DNA from: Rubrivivax sp.
Lineage (GTDB): Bacteria; Pseudomonadota; Gammaproteobacteria; Burkholderiales; Burkholderiaceae_C
Direction of reading: 5' to 3'
Assembly: GCA_021300575.1 (NCBI GenBank)
Contig: JAJTDM010000036.1
Location: 25,853 to 59,584 of the forward strand
DNA: 33,732 nucleotides
Shown: piece by piece, positions 1 to 7,514 of the stretch
Layout: each line of letters starts with the position of its first letter
How positions within the stretch are numbered: position 1 is the first letter of the stretch
Made by a program: the position numbers and the translations under genes
Notes under the pieces: model-generated
Seen by the model: only the letters and a program-made list of their open reading frames with translations
Databases searched by the model: none
What the model was told of the DNA's origin: nothing

Positions 1-2
1 AA

Positions 3-230
3 CAGTTCGATACCGCAGCGTGCAGCTTCTTTGCCGGTCTGCGCGCGGCCGACCCCAGCTTGAGTGACTCCGCCACGGTCAATCGTCAGGTACATGCGAT
101 TCGCGAGCTAACGACTTGCGTCCGTCTGCTTGGACGATATGCGACCGACTGCAGCGGGTCGATACCCGCCAGCCACTGCGCGAGCGCGAGCAGCCGCTCC
201 CAGTCTCGACCGGACATCCGAACGCAATGA
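3..230 (+). CDS. Partial open frame at window edge, unknown
   Basis: An open frame enters from the left edge and stops at 228-230. The first 50 or so residues (FDTAACSFFAGLRAADP and following) have a protein-like composition, and the remainder is low-complexity Ser/Arg. I do not recognise a family. It could be the C-terminus of an ICE gene lying mostly outside the window, or chance. Minus-strand frames overlap it and look equally plausible, so the coding strand is uncertain. Confidence 0.2.
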   Translation, partial: QFDTAACSFFAGLRAADPSLSDSATVNRQVHAIRELTTCVRLLGRYATDCSGSIPASHCASASSRSQSRPDIRTQ

Positions 231-309
231 CTCGGTCGAGCAGCTGTCCCAGACCTTCCCAGCAGTTGGTCGCATCCAGGTTGCGCACGGCAAAGCTGTT
301 GCCGTCTCG

Positions 310-385
310 GGGGATCGAACGGCGCACCACGAGCAAGACCTGTCTGCAGGCGCTTGAGAATTTGGTGACGGGAATTTGAATCCAT
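310..385 (-). pseudogene. Possible AbiEi-type N-terminal remnant
   Basis: Reading leftward from an ATG at 385-383, the first 24 or so residues (MDSNSRHQILKRLQTGLARG, then APFD) resemble the extreme N-terminus of AbiEi-like antitoxins of type IV toxin-antitoxin systems, from memory of that family. After APFD the similarity stops, and the frame continues into sequence that does not look like an AbiEi winged helix. I read this as a 5' fragment left by recombination. The rest of positions 1-421 holds nothing else I can assign. The match is short, so the call is weak. Confidence 0.3.
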
Positions 386-559
386 GGGTTAAATCCACCG
401 CACGATTCAATCGTATGCCGTTTGCGCGAGCAAGCAGCCAGCTGGAGACAACTTGCGGCACTCGGAACGGTATCCTCCCAGCTGGCTGCCTCGAATCGGG
501 CCTGCCCGTGGGCACTGATTGACGCTGACGACCTCGATCAGCCCTCGAATACTGCCGAG

Positions 560-1636
560 ATGGCCGCCATCGAGACAGTGCGCAGTCGCCCGCCGGATGC
601 GCTGCGGGCGCCGGGCCGGCCCGTTACGGCCGATCCCGTTGCGCTGCTGCGGGCGCGTCTCGGGTTCCCCTGCGAGGTCTTCGACGTCCTGGTCGAGCCC
701 GTGATCCGTGGGTTGGCGGGGTGTGTGCCGTCCGCCCGCGATGGTGATGCAGCAGCGGATACCCAGCGGCTCGGACGCTCGGTGCGGCTTGCGCTCCGCG
801 CCCTTGCCGTTCGCCGTGACCGAATCCTCCCCCCGAACGCGCTGCCCGAGCAGGTCGGCGAGCTGGCACATCGTTGGACCTACGCCGTGCTGCTGGCCGC
901 CATGCTGCGGAACGGGGAGGCTGCGGGCGCTGGAACTCCTGCCAGCCGGTACGAGTGCGTTGTGCCCGAACTCGGCCGCGTCTGGATCGGCCAGAACCGT
1001 GAGGCGAGCGCAGCACTGGCTGAGGTGCTTTCCGATCGATGCGTTCAGGACAATCCCATCTTGGCGATCCTGACGGAAGCGCTTTCCGGTCGCTCTGACG
1101 CGGCGGCTCCTGTCGATACAGCGCAAGGGCATCAGCACGCATCGGACATCGATCCAAAGGCCGTTTCGGGTTCAGAGCCGGAGCCAGCGCTATCTGCGTC
1201 GGTGGCACTTGCGACCCACGCCTCGCGGGCTTCCTCGTCGGCCCCATCGCTTCATGGGTTGTTCGGCTGGCTCCGCGATGGGCTGGCCGAGGGTTCGATC
1301 GAGATCAACACCCGCACGGCCCTGGTCCATCACGTTCCCGAAGGCCTGCTGCTGGTATCGCCGGGCATCTTCCGGTCCTTTCTGGCATGGCAGGGTGCCG
1401 ACGCGAACTCCCAGGAGGCCCTGAAACGTCTGCAGCGTTCCGTCCTCAAAGCCGGATGGCACCTTGTCGGGGCCGACGGGGCGAACGTGCTCGGCTATGC
1501 CTGGACCAAGAACGGCAAGGCGACCGCCAGGTTGCACGGGATCGTCATCGAGCAGCCCCAGCGTCTGCTCGACCCGCTCCCACCAATCAACCCGCGACTC
1601 GTGCGGATCAAGGTCTCTGGCGGCTCTGACCCGTGA
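560..1636 (+). CDS. traI: TraI/MobH-like ICE protein lacking HD residues
   Basis: This resembles the TraI relaxase of the PFGI-1/ICEclc class of integrative conjugative elements. An N-terminal TraI_2-like segment (about residues 20-150 from the ATG) contains DRILPPNALPEQV and RWTYAVLLAAMLRNG. The C-terminal 120 residues match the TraI_2_C/DUF1528 domain (LFGWLRDGLAEGSIEIN, EGLLLVSPGIFRSF, near-terminal PLPPINPRL). The HD-type metal motifs expected in MobH relaxases (a His-rich HHHA..GG stretch and LLHD.GK) are not present: the equivalent places read DGDAAADTQRLG and AAMLRNG. It is therefore either a degenerate relaxase or a non-catalytic paralogue. I take the ATG at 560; an in-frame TTG at 422 would add 46 residues of poor character. 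Its stop overlaps the traD start. Confidence 0.6.
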   Translation: MAAIETVRSRPPDALRAPGRPVTADPVALLRARLGFPCEVFDVLVEPVIRGLAGCVPSARDGDAAADTQRLGRSVRLALRALAVRRDRILPPNALPEQVGELAHRWTYAVLLAAMLRNGEAAGAGTPASRYECVVPELGRVWIGQNREASAALAEVLSDRCVQDNPILAILTEALSGRSDAAAPVDTAQGHQHASDIDPKAVSGSEPEPALSASVALATHASRASSSAPSLHGLFGWLRDGLAEGSIEINTRTALVHHVPEGLLLVSPGIFRSFLAWQGADANSQEALKRLQRSVLKAGWHLVGADGANVLGYAWTKNGKATARLHGIVIEQPQRLLDPLPPINPRLVRIKVSGGSDP

Positions 1637-3660
1637 CCGCGCCCCTGGAAGGTCGGCTTCGCGGCGCGCACGAGCTCGTCGCTGCCGGCATGTCGCTGAC
1701 GGCGGGCGGTGCTGTGCTGATCGCACCCGGCTGGCTTTTGCTGAGCCCGCCCTGGCAGTTCGGGCTGGCTGTAACGCTGCTCGGCCATGCCGCCTGGCGA
1801 GGCGGGCAGGGCGCCCGTACGCTCGCCTACCGGCGCAACCTACGGCGGCTGCGCGGCTTCACGATGGACTCGGCTTCGATTCCCTGGTCGGCGCATCGCC
1901 TTTACCTCGGTCGAGGGTTCCGGTGGGATCAGCGTCACACCCAGCGGCTCTTCGAGGCCCGGCAGCCTGCGAGCCAGCGGCTGCTGGAGCCTTCGTGGTG
2001 GGGGCGTTTGCTGCCCGGGTCTGCGTCTTCTGGTGATGAGCCCGCCGGCCTTGGCGGCGATCCGGCCCTGCATGGCGTCGAGCCCGACGAGTCCGACATC
2101 TGGATGGACCTCTCCGAGCGGGTCGGCCACACCCTGGTGCTGGGCACCACGCGGGTGGGCAAGACGCGCCTGGCCGAGCTGCTGATCGCTCAGGACATCC
2201 GCCGGGGGGAGGTGGTCATCGTCTTCGATCCCAAGGGCGACGTGGATCTGCTGCGACGCGTTTATGCGGAGGCGCAGCGCGCAGGGCGGGCCGACGCCTT
2301 CTTCATGTTCCACCTCGGCCACCCGGAGATCTCGGCGCGCTACAACCCGGTGGGCAGCTTCTCGCGCATCACCGAGGTGGCCACGCGCATCGCCGGCCAG
2401 TTGCCCTCGGAAGGGCAGTCAGCCGCGTTCAAGGAGTTCGTCTGGCGCTTCGTCAACGTGATGGCGCGTGCCCTGGTGGCCTTGGGTCGCAAGCCTGACT
2501 ACCAAGAGATCAACCGCTACGCCTCCGACATCGAGCCGCTGCTGGTCGACTACTTCGAACAGTGGTTCGATCGCGAGCCGGCTGCGGCCGGTTGGCGTGA
2601 AGCCTTGCAAGCCATGGCGATCGACAAGAAGAGCCTGGACAAGGGCTTGCAGTCGCGCGGTGCGCGTGCTGTCAGCCTGGTCGAGTACGCCCGTCGCCGC
2701 AAGCTCTACGACCCCATCGCCCACGCGCTGGCGTCGACCCTGAACTACGAGAAGAGCCATTTTGACAAGCTGGTGGCGTCACTGCTGCCCTTGATGGAAA
2801 AGCTCACCACTGGCCGCACGGCGGCCTTACTGTCACCAGCACTGGACGATCTGACCGACTGGCGGCCGGTGTTCGACTGGAACTCGGTGATCAACCTGGG
2901 CGGGATCGTCTATGTCGGGCTTGATGCGCTGTCTGACTACGAGGTGGCCGCGGCGGTGGGTAACTCCATGTTCGCCGATCTCACCAGCGTGGCCGGCAGC
3001 CTGTACAAGTTCGGCCCCGGGCGCGGACTGCCGGGTGAGGTCCTCCCGCGGCGCATCGCCATCCATGCCGACGAGTTCAACGAGTTGATCGGCGACGAAT
3101 TCATCCCGCTGCTGAACAAGGCCGGCGGGGCGGGCTTTCAGGTGACGGCATACACGCAGACCTGGTCTGACGTGGAAGCGCGCATCGGCTCGCGGCCCAA
3201 GGCTGGGCAGATCGCCGGCAACTTCAACACGCTGATCATGCTGCGGGTGAAGGAGCTGGCCACCGCTGAGCTGCTGACCACGCAGCTGCCAACCGTGCAG
3301 GTGGTCTCCACGGTGGCGTCGTCGTCGGTGTCCGATACCAACGACCCGGGCGAGTTCACCGACTTCGCCAGCCGCAACGAAGACCGGATCGCCCCCGAGA
3401 CCTTGCCGATGCTGGCGCCGACCGACCTGGTGCAACTGCCCAAGGGGCAGGCCTTCGCGCTGCTGCATGGGGGGCAACTGCACAAGATTCGCATGCCGCT
3501 GCCCGGGGCGGGCGACGATCCGCTGATGCCGGCCGGCCTGAACGAGATCGGCGAGGCGCTGCGCGCGCGGCTGGACGGTCCCTGGTTGTGGCCCGAGCCG
3601 GTACCGGACAGGGCCGAAGGAGAGGGCGCGCATGGGCTCGCGCAACACCAGCTTCCATGA
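1633..3660 (+). CDS. traD: Conjugative coupling protein TraD
   Basis: TraD is the coupling ATPase that brings the relaxase-DNA complex to the type IV secretion channel at the inner membrane. The 675-residue product has N-terminal hydrophobic segments (about 20-55), Walker A GTTRVGKTR at 171-179 and Walker B VVIVFDPKGD at 194-203. It then shows the long helical insert and the C-terminal RecA-fold motifs of SXT/PFGI-type TraD (HADEFNELIGDEF, TAYTQTWSDVEARIGS). Translation starts at GTG 1633, whose GTGA overlaps the stop of the TraI-like gene. Its 3' end overlaps the next gene by 29 bases, so the three tra genes form one translationally coupled unit. Length and motifs look intact. Confidence 0.93.
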   Translation: MTAPLEGRLRGAHELVAAGMSLTAGGAVLIAPGWLLLSPPWQFGLAVTLLGHAAWRGGQGARTLAYRRNLRRLRGFTMDSASIPWSAHRLYLGRGFRWDQRHTQRLFEARQPASQRLLEPSWWGRLLPGSASSGDEPAGLGGDPALHGVEPDESDIWMDLSERVGHTLVLGTTRVGKTRLAELLIAQDIRRGEVVIVFDPKGDVDLLRRVYAEAQRAGRADAFFMFHLGHPEISARYNPVGSFSRITEVATRIAGQLPSEGQSAAFKEFVWRFVNVMARALVALGRKPDYQEINRYASDIEPLLVDYFEQWFDREPAAAGWREALQAMAIDKKSLDKGLQSRGARAVSLVEYARRRKLYDPIAHALASTLNYEKSHFDKLVASLLPLMEKLTTGRTAALLSPALDDLTDWRPVFDWNSVINLGGIVYVGLDALSDYEVAAAVGNSMFADLTSVAGSLYKFGPGRGLPGEVLPRRIAIHADEFNELIGDEFIPLLNKAGGAGFQVTAYTQTWSDVEARIGSRPKAGQIAGNFNTLIMLRVKELATAELLTTQLPTVQVVSTVASSSVSDTNDPGEFTDFASRNEDRIAPETLPMLAPTDLVQLPKGQAFALLHGGQLHKIRMPLPGAGDDPLMPAGLNEIGEALRARLDGPWLWPEPVPDRAEGEGAHGLAQHQLP

Positions 3661-4345
3661 CGGGGCGCTGGCGCGGGTGCTGCTCGCGCCGTTCAAGCTC
3701 GGGTTCGCACTGACGCTGGGGCTCGCCGGCCTGCTGCTGGTCGCGTGGACGGTGGACTGGGTGTTCGTCGCCCACGTCTGGCCGCGGAGGGTCGAGGGCT
3801 TGCGGACCCTGCTGGCCGAGGAACTGGCGGCAGGCACGGCGATGGCGGCTCGTCAGGGCGGCTCCGCGGCGGCGGTGACCGCGCCGTCCAACGCGCTCTA
3901 TTGGCTGATTTTCGAGGCGACGGGGCTGCACGAGATGGGGCGACGATTCGCCGAGGGCGCGCCGATATCCATCCCGGACACGGTCGTGCGCAGTACCTGG
4001 ATCGCCCGGCAGGAGGCAATCGAGGTGGCGATGATCGGTACCCAGCTGCTGGGCCTGCGCGTCGGAATTTTGGTCCGGTTTCTCCCGCTCCTCGCGCTGC
4101 TCTACGCGGTGGGCGCAGCCGAGGGTCTGAGCCAGCGGGCGATTCGCCGTGCGCAAGCGGCGCGAGAGTCGGCGAGCCTGTACCACCGGGCGAAGTACGG
4201 ACAGGTTGTGGTGCTGGCTCTTGGTGGGTCAGCCATGCTGGTCTGGCCGGCGCCGGTCGCGTGGGGGCTGTGTGCGGGCATCGGTGCCGTGCTGGTCGGG
4301 TTGCTGGCTGCGGGGCAATGGGCGTACTACAAGAAGCACGTGTGA
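3632..4345 (+). CDS. ICE membrane protein, TIGR03747/DUF4400 type
   Basis: This 237-residue protein has a hydrophobic helix at about 23-50 and further membrane segments near 145-165 and 195-230. Features such as WTVDWVFVAHVWP, the AIEVAMIGTQLLGLR segment and a basic loop before YHRAKYGQ are those of the integrating conjugative element membrane family that follows traD in PFGI-1-like elements. Its exact role in transfer is not established. In relatives this gene is normally followed by a run of secretion-channel genes. Here the next gene is an AbiE antitoxin, so the tra block ends abruptly. A short GC-rich hairpin (GGCGGG 4360-4365 / CCCGCC 4373-4378) lies just downstream. Confidence 0.8.
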   Translation: MGSRNTSFHDGALARVLLAPFKLGFALTLGLAGLLLVAWTVDWVFVAHVWPRRVEGLRTLLAEELAAGTAMAARQGGSAAAVTAPSNALYWLIFEATGLHEMGRRFAEGAPISIPDTVVRSTWIARQEAIEVAMIGTQLLGLRVGILVRFLPLLALLYAVGAAEGLSQRAIRRAQAARESASLYHRAKYGQVVVLALGGSAMLVWPAPVAWGLCAGIGAVLVGLLAAGQWAYYKKHV

Positions 4346-4439
4346 GAGGTCATTGCGCCGGCGGGCAACCTTCCCGCCATAACCGCCGAGTGCCAGAGCC
4401 GACGCGCATTGCCTGCTCGCCCCAGCCCGGCGGCCCGGC

Positions 4440-4468
4440 TTGGGGTGAGGCTTGGATCGGCGTATGAT
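4440..4468 (+). promoter_or_regulatory. Candidate sigma70 promoter of the AbiE pair
   Basis: TTGGGG at 4440-4445 and TATGAT at 4463-4468 are separated by 17 bases, 35 bases before the abiEi start. The -10 box is good and the -35 box is weak. No clear ribosome binding site precedes ATG 4504. Placement and spacing fit a dedicated promoter for the toxin-antitoxin operon; this is inference from sequence only. Confidence 0.5.
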
Positions 4469-4503
4469 GCATGAAACGTCAATGAGAAAGCATTCGATCT
4501 CCC

Positions 4504-5106
4504 ATGTCCGTCTTGGTCGCCAATCCCCTGCCTGCCGCATCGGCGCATGTCGCTCGTGCCTTGCGACCAGGACATTTGTACAGGCGTGAGGACCTGGCGC
4601 CGCTCAGCACGGCCGTGGACCGCCATCTGCAGGAGCTGGTCTCGGCAGGCCGCCTGACCAAGCTCGCGCGCGGCCTGTACTACGCGCCGCGCGAGTCGGC
4701 GTTTGGCGTGGTTCCGCCCGCTGACGAGGAACTGGTCGCCGCGTTCCTGAAAGACCGGGACTTCCTTCTCTTCTCCCCCTCGGCTTACAACGCGGCGGGT
4801 TTGGGTACGACCCAGCTTTACAACCGCACCTGGGTCTACAACCGCAAGCGTCATGGCGTTTTTACTCTCGGCAGCCGGCAGTACGACTTCCGGGTCAAGC
4901 CTCGGTTTCCGAGGAAGCTTTCCGACGAGTTCCTGTTCGTCGATGCGCTCAACAACCTGGGCGAGCTGGCTGAGGACGAGGCGGCCGTACTCGCGCGCGC
5001 CAGGCAGCGTGCCCGCGAGATGGATGGCACGAAGCTGAAGCGCGCCCTGGAGCAGTTCGGTCTGGTGGCCACCCGCAAGCGCGTGATGAGCTGGCTGGAT
5101 GCCTGA
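4504..5106 (+). CDS. abiEi: AbiEi-type antitoxin / DUF6088 family regulator
   Basis: This is the 200-residue antitoxin partner of the AbiEii nucleotidyltransferase, a bacteriostatic type IV toxin-antitoxin system often involved in phage abortive infection. The N-terminal winged helix includes LYRREDLAPL, VDRHLQELVSAGRLTKLARG and the LYYAPR wing (residues about 25-62). The middle and C-terminal part (FLLFSPSAYNAAGLG, TWVYNRKRHG) is typical of the family's antitoxin domain. In AbiE systems the antitoxin binds DNA and represses its own operon, so self-regulation from the promoter at 4440 is expected. The gene overlaps the toxin gene by 8 bases, the usual coupled order antitoxin then toxin. Confidence 0.88.
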   Translation: MSVLVANPLPAASAHVARALRPGHLYRREDLAPLSTAVDRHLQELVSAGRLTKLARGLYYAPRESAFGVVPPADEELVAAFLKDRDFLLFSPSAYNAAGLGTTQLYNRTWVYNRKRHGVFTLGSRQYDFRVKPRFPRKLSDEFLFVDALNNLGELAEDEAAVLARARQRAREMDGTKLKRALEQFGLVATRKRVMSWLDA

Positions 5107-6043
5107 GTTCCTCCACGCTCGGCGCGACTTCGGGCAACTGGTCGGTCTTGTGGCAGCCGAGCGCGGTGTCGACCCGGTCCTGGTCGAGAAGGACTACTGG
5201 CTGATGCACTGCCTGTGGGGTCTTCAGGCGCAGGGTCTGCAATTCGAGCTCAAGGGCGGCACATCGCTCTCCAAAGGCTTCGGGATCATCCACCGTTTCT
5301 CCGAGGACATCGACATCCGCATCGAGCCACCGGCTGCGCTCGATGTGAAAGCGGGCCGAAACCAGGACAAGGCGGCGCACGTCGAATCCCGAAGGGCGTT
5401 CTACGACTGGCTGACCCGGAACATCCAGATCCCAGGCATCGTCGCGGTCGAGCGTGACACCGATTTCGATGACGAGAAGCTGCGCAGCGCGGGCATCCGG
5501 CTGGTGTATCCGACCACCCTGGGGTCGCTGCAGGGCGTCAAGTCCGGTGTCCTGCTGGAAGTCGGCTTCGACGATACGGCGCCGAACCGTCCGGTCACGA
5601 TCTCCTCCTGGGCATACGACACGGCCGTCGCACGTGGGGTATTGGTCGGGGACAACCGCGCCTTGGACGTGCTCTGCTACGAGCCCAGCCATACCTTTGT
5701 CGAGAAGCTCCAGACGCTGTCCACCAAGTACCGGGGACTGCCCGAGACGGGCCGGTTACCGCCGAACTTCCTGCGCCACTACTACGACGTGTACTGCCTG
5801 CTGGGGCTGCCCGAGGTGCTCGATTTCATCGGTACGCCGGCCTACGAGGCGCGCAAGCGGCAGCGGTTTCGGGCAGCTGATGAACGGGTCATTGCGCGCA
5901 ATCCGGCGTTCGTCCTGGCTGACCCGTCTCGGCGCACGACCTTTGCCGCCGAGTACGCGCGGACGGCCGCGCTGTACTACCAAGGACAACCGCCCTTTGA
6001 AGACATCGTCGCCAGGATCCATCAGCATATCGAGCGACTCTAG
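5099..6043 (+). CDS. abiEii: AbiEii nucleotidyltransferase toxin
   Basis: This is the 314-residue toxin of the type IV AbiE pair, a DNA polymerase beta-fold nucleotidyltransferase that inactivates tRNA or related targets in studied homologues. Motif I is GGTSLSK at 53-59, in the helix after FELK. Motif II is SEDIDIRI at 68-75, with the metal-binding Asp-x-Asp. Motif III-like KLQTLSTKYR and motif IV-like RHYYDVYCLL follow at about 200-230. All catalytic positions I can see are present and the length is normal, so the system looks functional. It sits directly behind the truncated tra block, as cargo of the ICE. Confidence 0.92.
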   Translation: MPEFLHARRDFGQLVGLVAAERGVDPVLVEKDYWLMHCLWGLQAQGLQFELKGGTSLSKGFGIIHRFSEDIDIRIEPPAALDVKAGRNQDKAAHVESRRAFYDWLTRNIQIPGIVAVERDTDFDDEKLRSAGIRLVYPTTLGSLQGVKSGVLLEVGFDDTAPNRPVTISSWAYDTAVARGVLVGDNRALDVLCYEPSHTFVEKLQTLSTKYRGLPETGRLPPNFLRHYYDVYCLLGLPEVLDFIGTPAYEARKRQRFRAADERVIARNPAFVLADPSRRTTFAAEYARTAALYYQGQPPFEDIVARIHQHIERL

Positions 6044-6136
6044 ATCGAAGGGGTGAGGCCGTCGCCGCCAGTGCCGCATATCGACGCTTGAGCACCCTGC
6101 TGGAACGACGCTCTGCAACTTCAAATTCGTTCAAGA

Positions 6137-6166
6137 GGGGATATTCGCTGTGCAGCGAATATCCCC
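6137..6166. repeat. Perfect 14-bp inverted repeat between convergent genes
   Basis: GGGGATATTCGCTG at 6137-6150 and its exact complement CAGCGAATATCCCC at 6153-6166 are separated by TG. It lies between the 3' ends of abiEii (+) and the conserved gene at 6227 (-), which suggests a bidirectional terminator. Neither side has a T-tract, however, and an arm ending in TATTCGC facing GCGAATA also looks like an operator for a helix-turn-helix regulator. Either reading is open. Confidence 0.7.
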
Positions 6167-6226
6167 GAAAATCTGAACATCAAGCGCTCGAGAAGCCCGC
6201 AGGCTGGTGACCGGGTGCTGCCTTGC

Positions 6227-7363
6227 TCAAGCCCGCCACAGCTGCGGCCGCTTCGGTTCCGGCCCGTCGAGCACCGGATCGGCCGCCTTGGTGACGGGAT
6301 CGATCCAGTCCGCCTTGCCCCGGGCCCAATCGAGCCAGTTGCGCTTGGCGTCATCGAGCGTGCCTTGCGCGGTCGCCTGCGCTTCGACGGCCGAAGCCAG
6401 TGCCCTGATACGGTTAGCGCGTTCGAGCCTGACTGCATCCCGGAGCAGGCCTCGTAGCCGATCCGCCTCCTCGGACCGTTGCCGGACGGCAGCCTGGTAG
6501 CGGGACTGCGCGGCTTCCATCTCGGACTCGCGGGTCTGGTGCTCGGCCTGCCGATGGCGCTGCTCCTCGATCAGCTCGATGATGCCGATGACGATGCCGC
6601 GCAGGCGGCGTTCCAGGGGCGTCTTGCTGGCGTCGTGCCACTGGCGTTGTACCCACCCGCGCACGGTGATCGTCAGCATGGCGGTCGGGCGAACCGGGAT
6701 CGCGTCGCCCACCGTCGTTCGCCGGCCGGGTGGGCGACGCGCTGCGGCGACGATCTGCTCGCTGATGGCCAGGGTCAGCGTGATGTCTCCCGAGCGCAAT
6801 TGGGTGGTGCCAGTCTTCGGGTCGATGCCGGCAGTGATGTCATGGAGCGCCAGTGCCTTGAGCAACGTGTCGGCGATCCGCAGGGCGCGGTCGAGGCAAC
6901 CCCGCGAGACGCGGATGTCGAGCGCCCCGGTCAGCATGTTGGGCAGGGTGCCCTCGGCGCGATCGGTATTGCCGGTCTGGCGGAGCGCGGTGGCGGTGGC
7001 TTTGACGAGGGGGTGAGGGTCCAGCAGTCGGTCCGGGACGGTGATGGGCTGCTGGCGCTCCTGAGCGGCGGCAGCGGCCGCCTTCACGGCCATCCGGCGC
7101 GCCATCTCGGTATCCGACAGAGGGATGGGGCCGGCGGGTGGCCGCCGGCCTGCCCACGGACTCAGCGGCGGCGGCTGGAAACGCTCACCCGCGGCGATCC
7201 GTGGCCAGAGTGGTCGGGCCGGCACGGGCAGGTGCAGCCGGCGGCAGGTGGTCAGGAAGGTGAGCTCGCACACGCCGTAGCGGTTCAAGAGCTCAGGGAT
7301 GGGGCGGGTCCACAGCTCCTGGTAAAGAGCTTCCCGCGAAGTGGGCGTGGGGATGGGCAGCAT
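6227..7363 (-). CDS. Conserved protein of unknown function, N-terminal HTH-like
   Basis: The product has 378 residues and starts at ATG 7363, with GGAGAG five bases upstream. The N-terminus (residues about 10-60: REALYQELWTRPIPELLNRY, TCRRLHLPVPARPLW, PRIAAG) matches a conserved pattern I know from uncharacterised proteins. That pattern is a helix-turn-helix-like segment followed by a Pro-rich 'IPxPxRGYW' stretch. A long charged helical region (about 265-345: RHRQAEHQTRESEMEAAQ onward) is probably coiled coil. The C-terminus WLDWARGKADWIDPV is also typical of that family. No enzymatic motif is visible. It diverges from the ATPase gene at 7515 and converges on abiEii, so it sits inside the defence block, but a defence role is only inferred from position. 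Confidence 0.7.
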   Translation of the reverse strand: MLPIPTPTSREALYQELWTRPIPELLNRYGVCELTFLTTCRRLHLPVPARPLWPRIAAGERFQPPPLSPWAGRRPPAGPIPLSDTEMARRMAVKAAAAAAQERQQPITVPDRLLDPHPLVKATATALRQTGNTDRAEGTLPNMLTGALDIRVSRGCLDRALRIADTLLKALALHDITAGIDPKTGTTQLRSGDITLTLAISEQIVAAARRPPGRRTTVGDAIPVRPTAMLTITVRGWVQRQWHDASKTPLERRLRGIVIGIIELIEEQRHRQAEHQTRESEMEAAQSRYQAAVRQRSEEADRLRGLLRDAVRLERANRIRALASAVEAQATAQGTLDDAKRNWLDWARGKADWIDPVTKAADPVLDGPEPKRPQLWRA

Positions 7364-7449
7364 GGCGCTCTCCGGTTCCGTGAGGGGACGGGGTAGGGCG
7401 CGCAGCGATCTCCGGGATTTGCCCTGAGGGTCGAGGAATGATATTTCAG

Positions 7450-7507
7450 TTCGAATTTCGTGGGCAAGTCTCGATAATCACGCTAATAGACAACGTCCTT
7501 CCGGAGG
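7450..7507 (+). promoter_or_regulatory. Candidate promoter and strong RBS for the ATPase gene
   Basis: This AT-rich patch contains TTCGAA (7450-7455), a 17-base spacer and GATAAT (7473-7478). A strong Shine-Dalgarno GGAGG at 7503-7507 sits seven bases before the GTG start at 7515 and decides that start. The promoter boxes are weak; the ribosome binding site is convincing. Confidence 0.45.
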
Positions 7508-7514
7508 GTGTCCC

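Noticed and set aside
422..559. TTG start extending the TraI-like protein by 46 residues
   Set aside because: No ribosome binding site, atypical composition, and a weak start codon. ATG 560 is preferred, though it also lacks a clear ribosome binding site.
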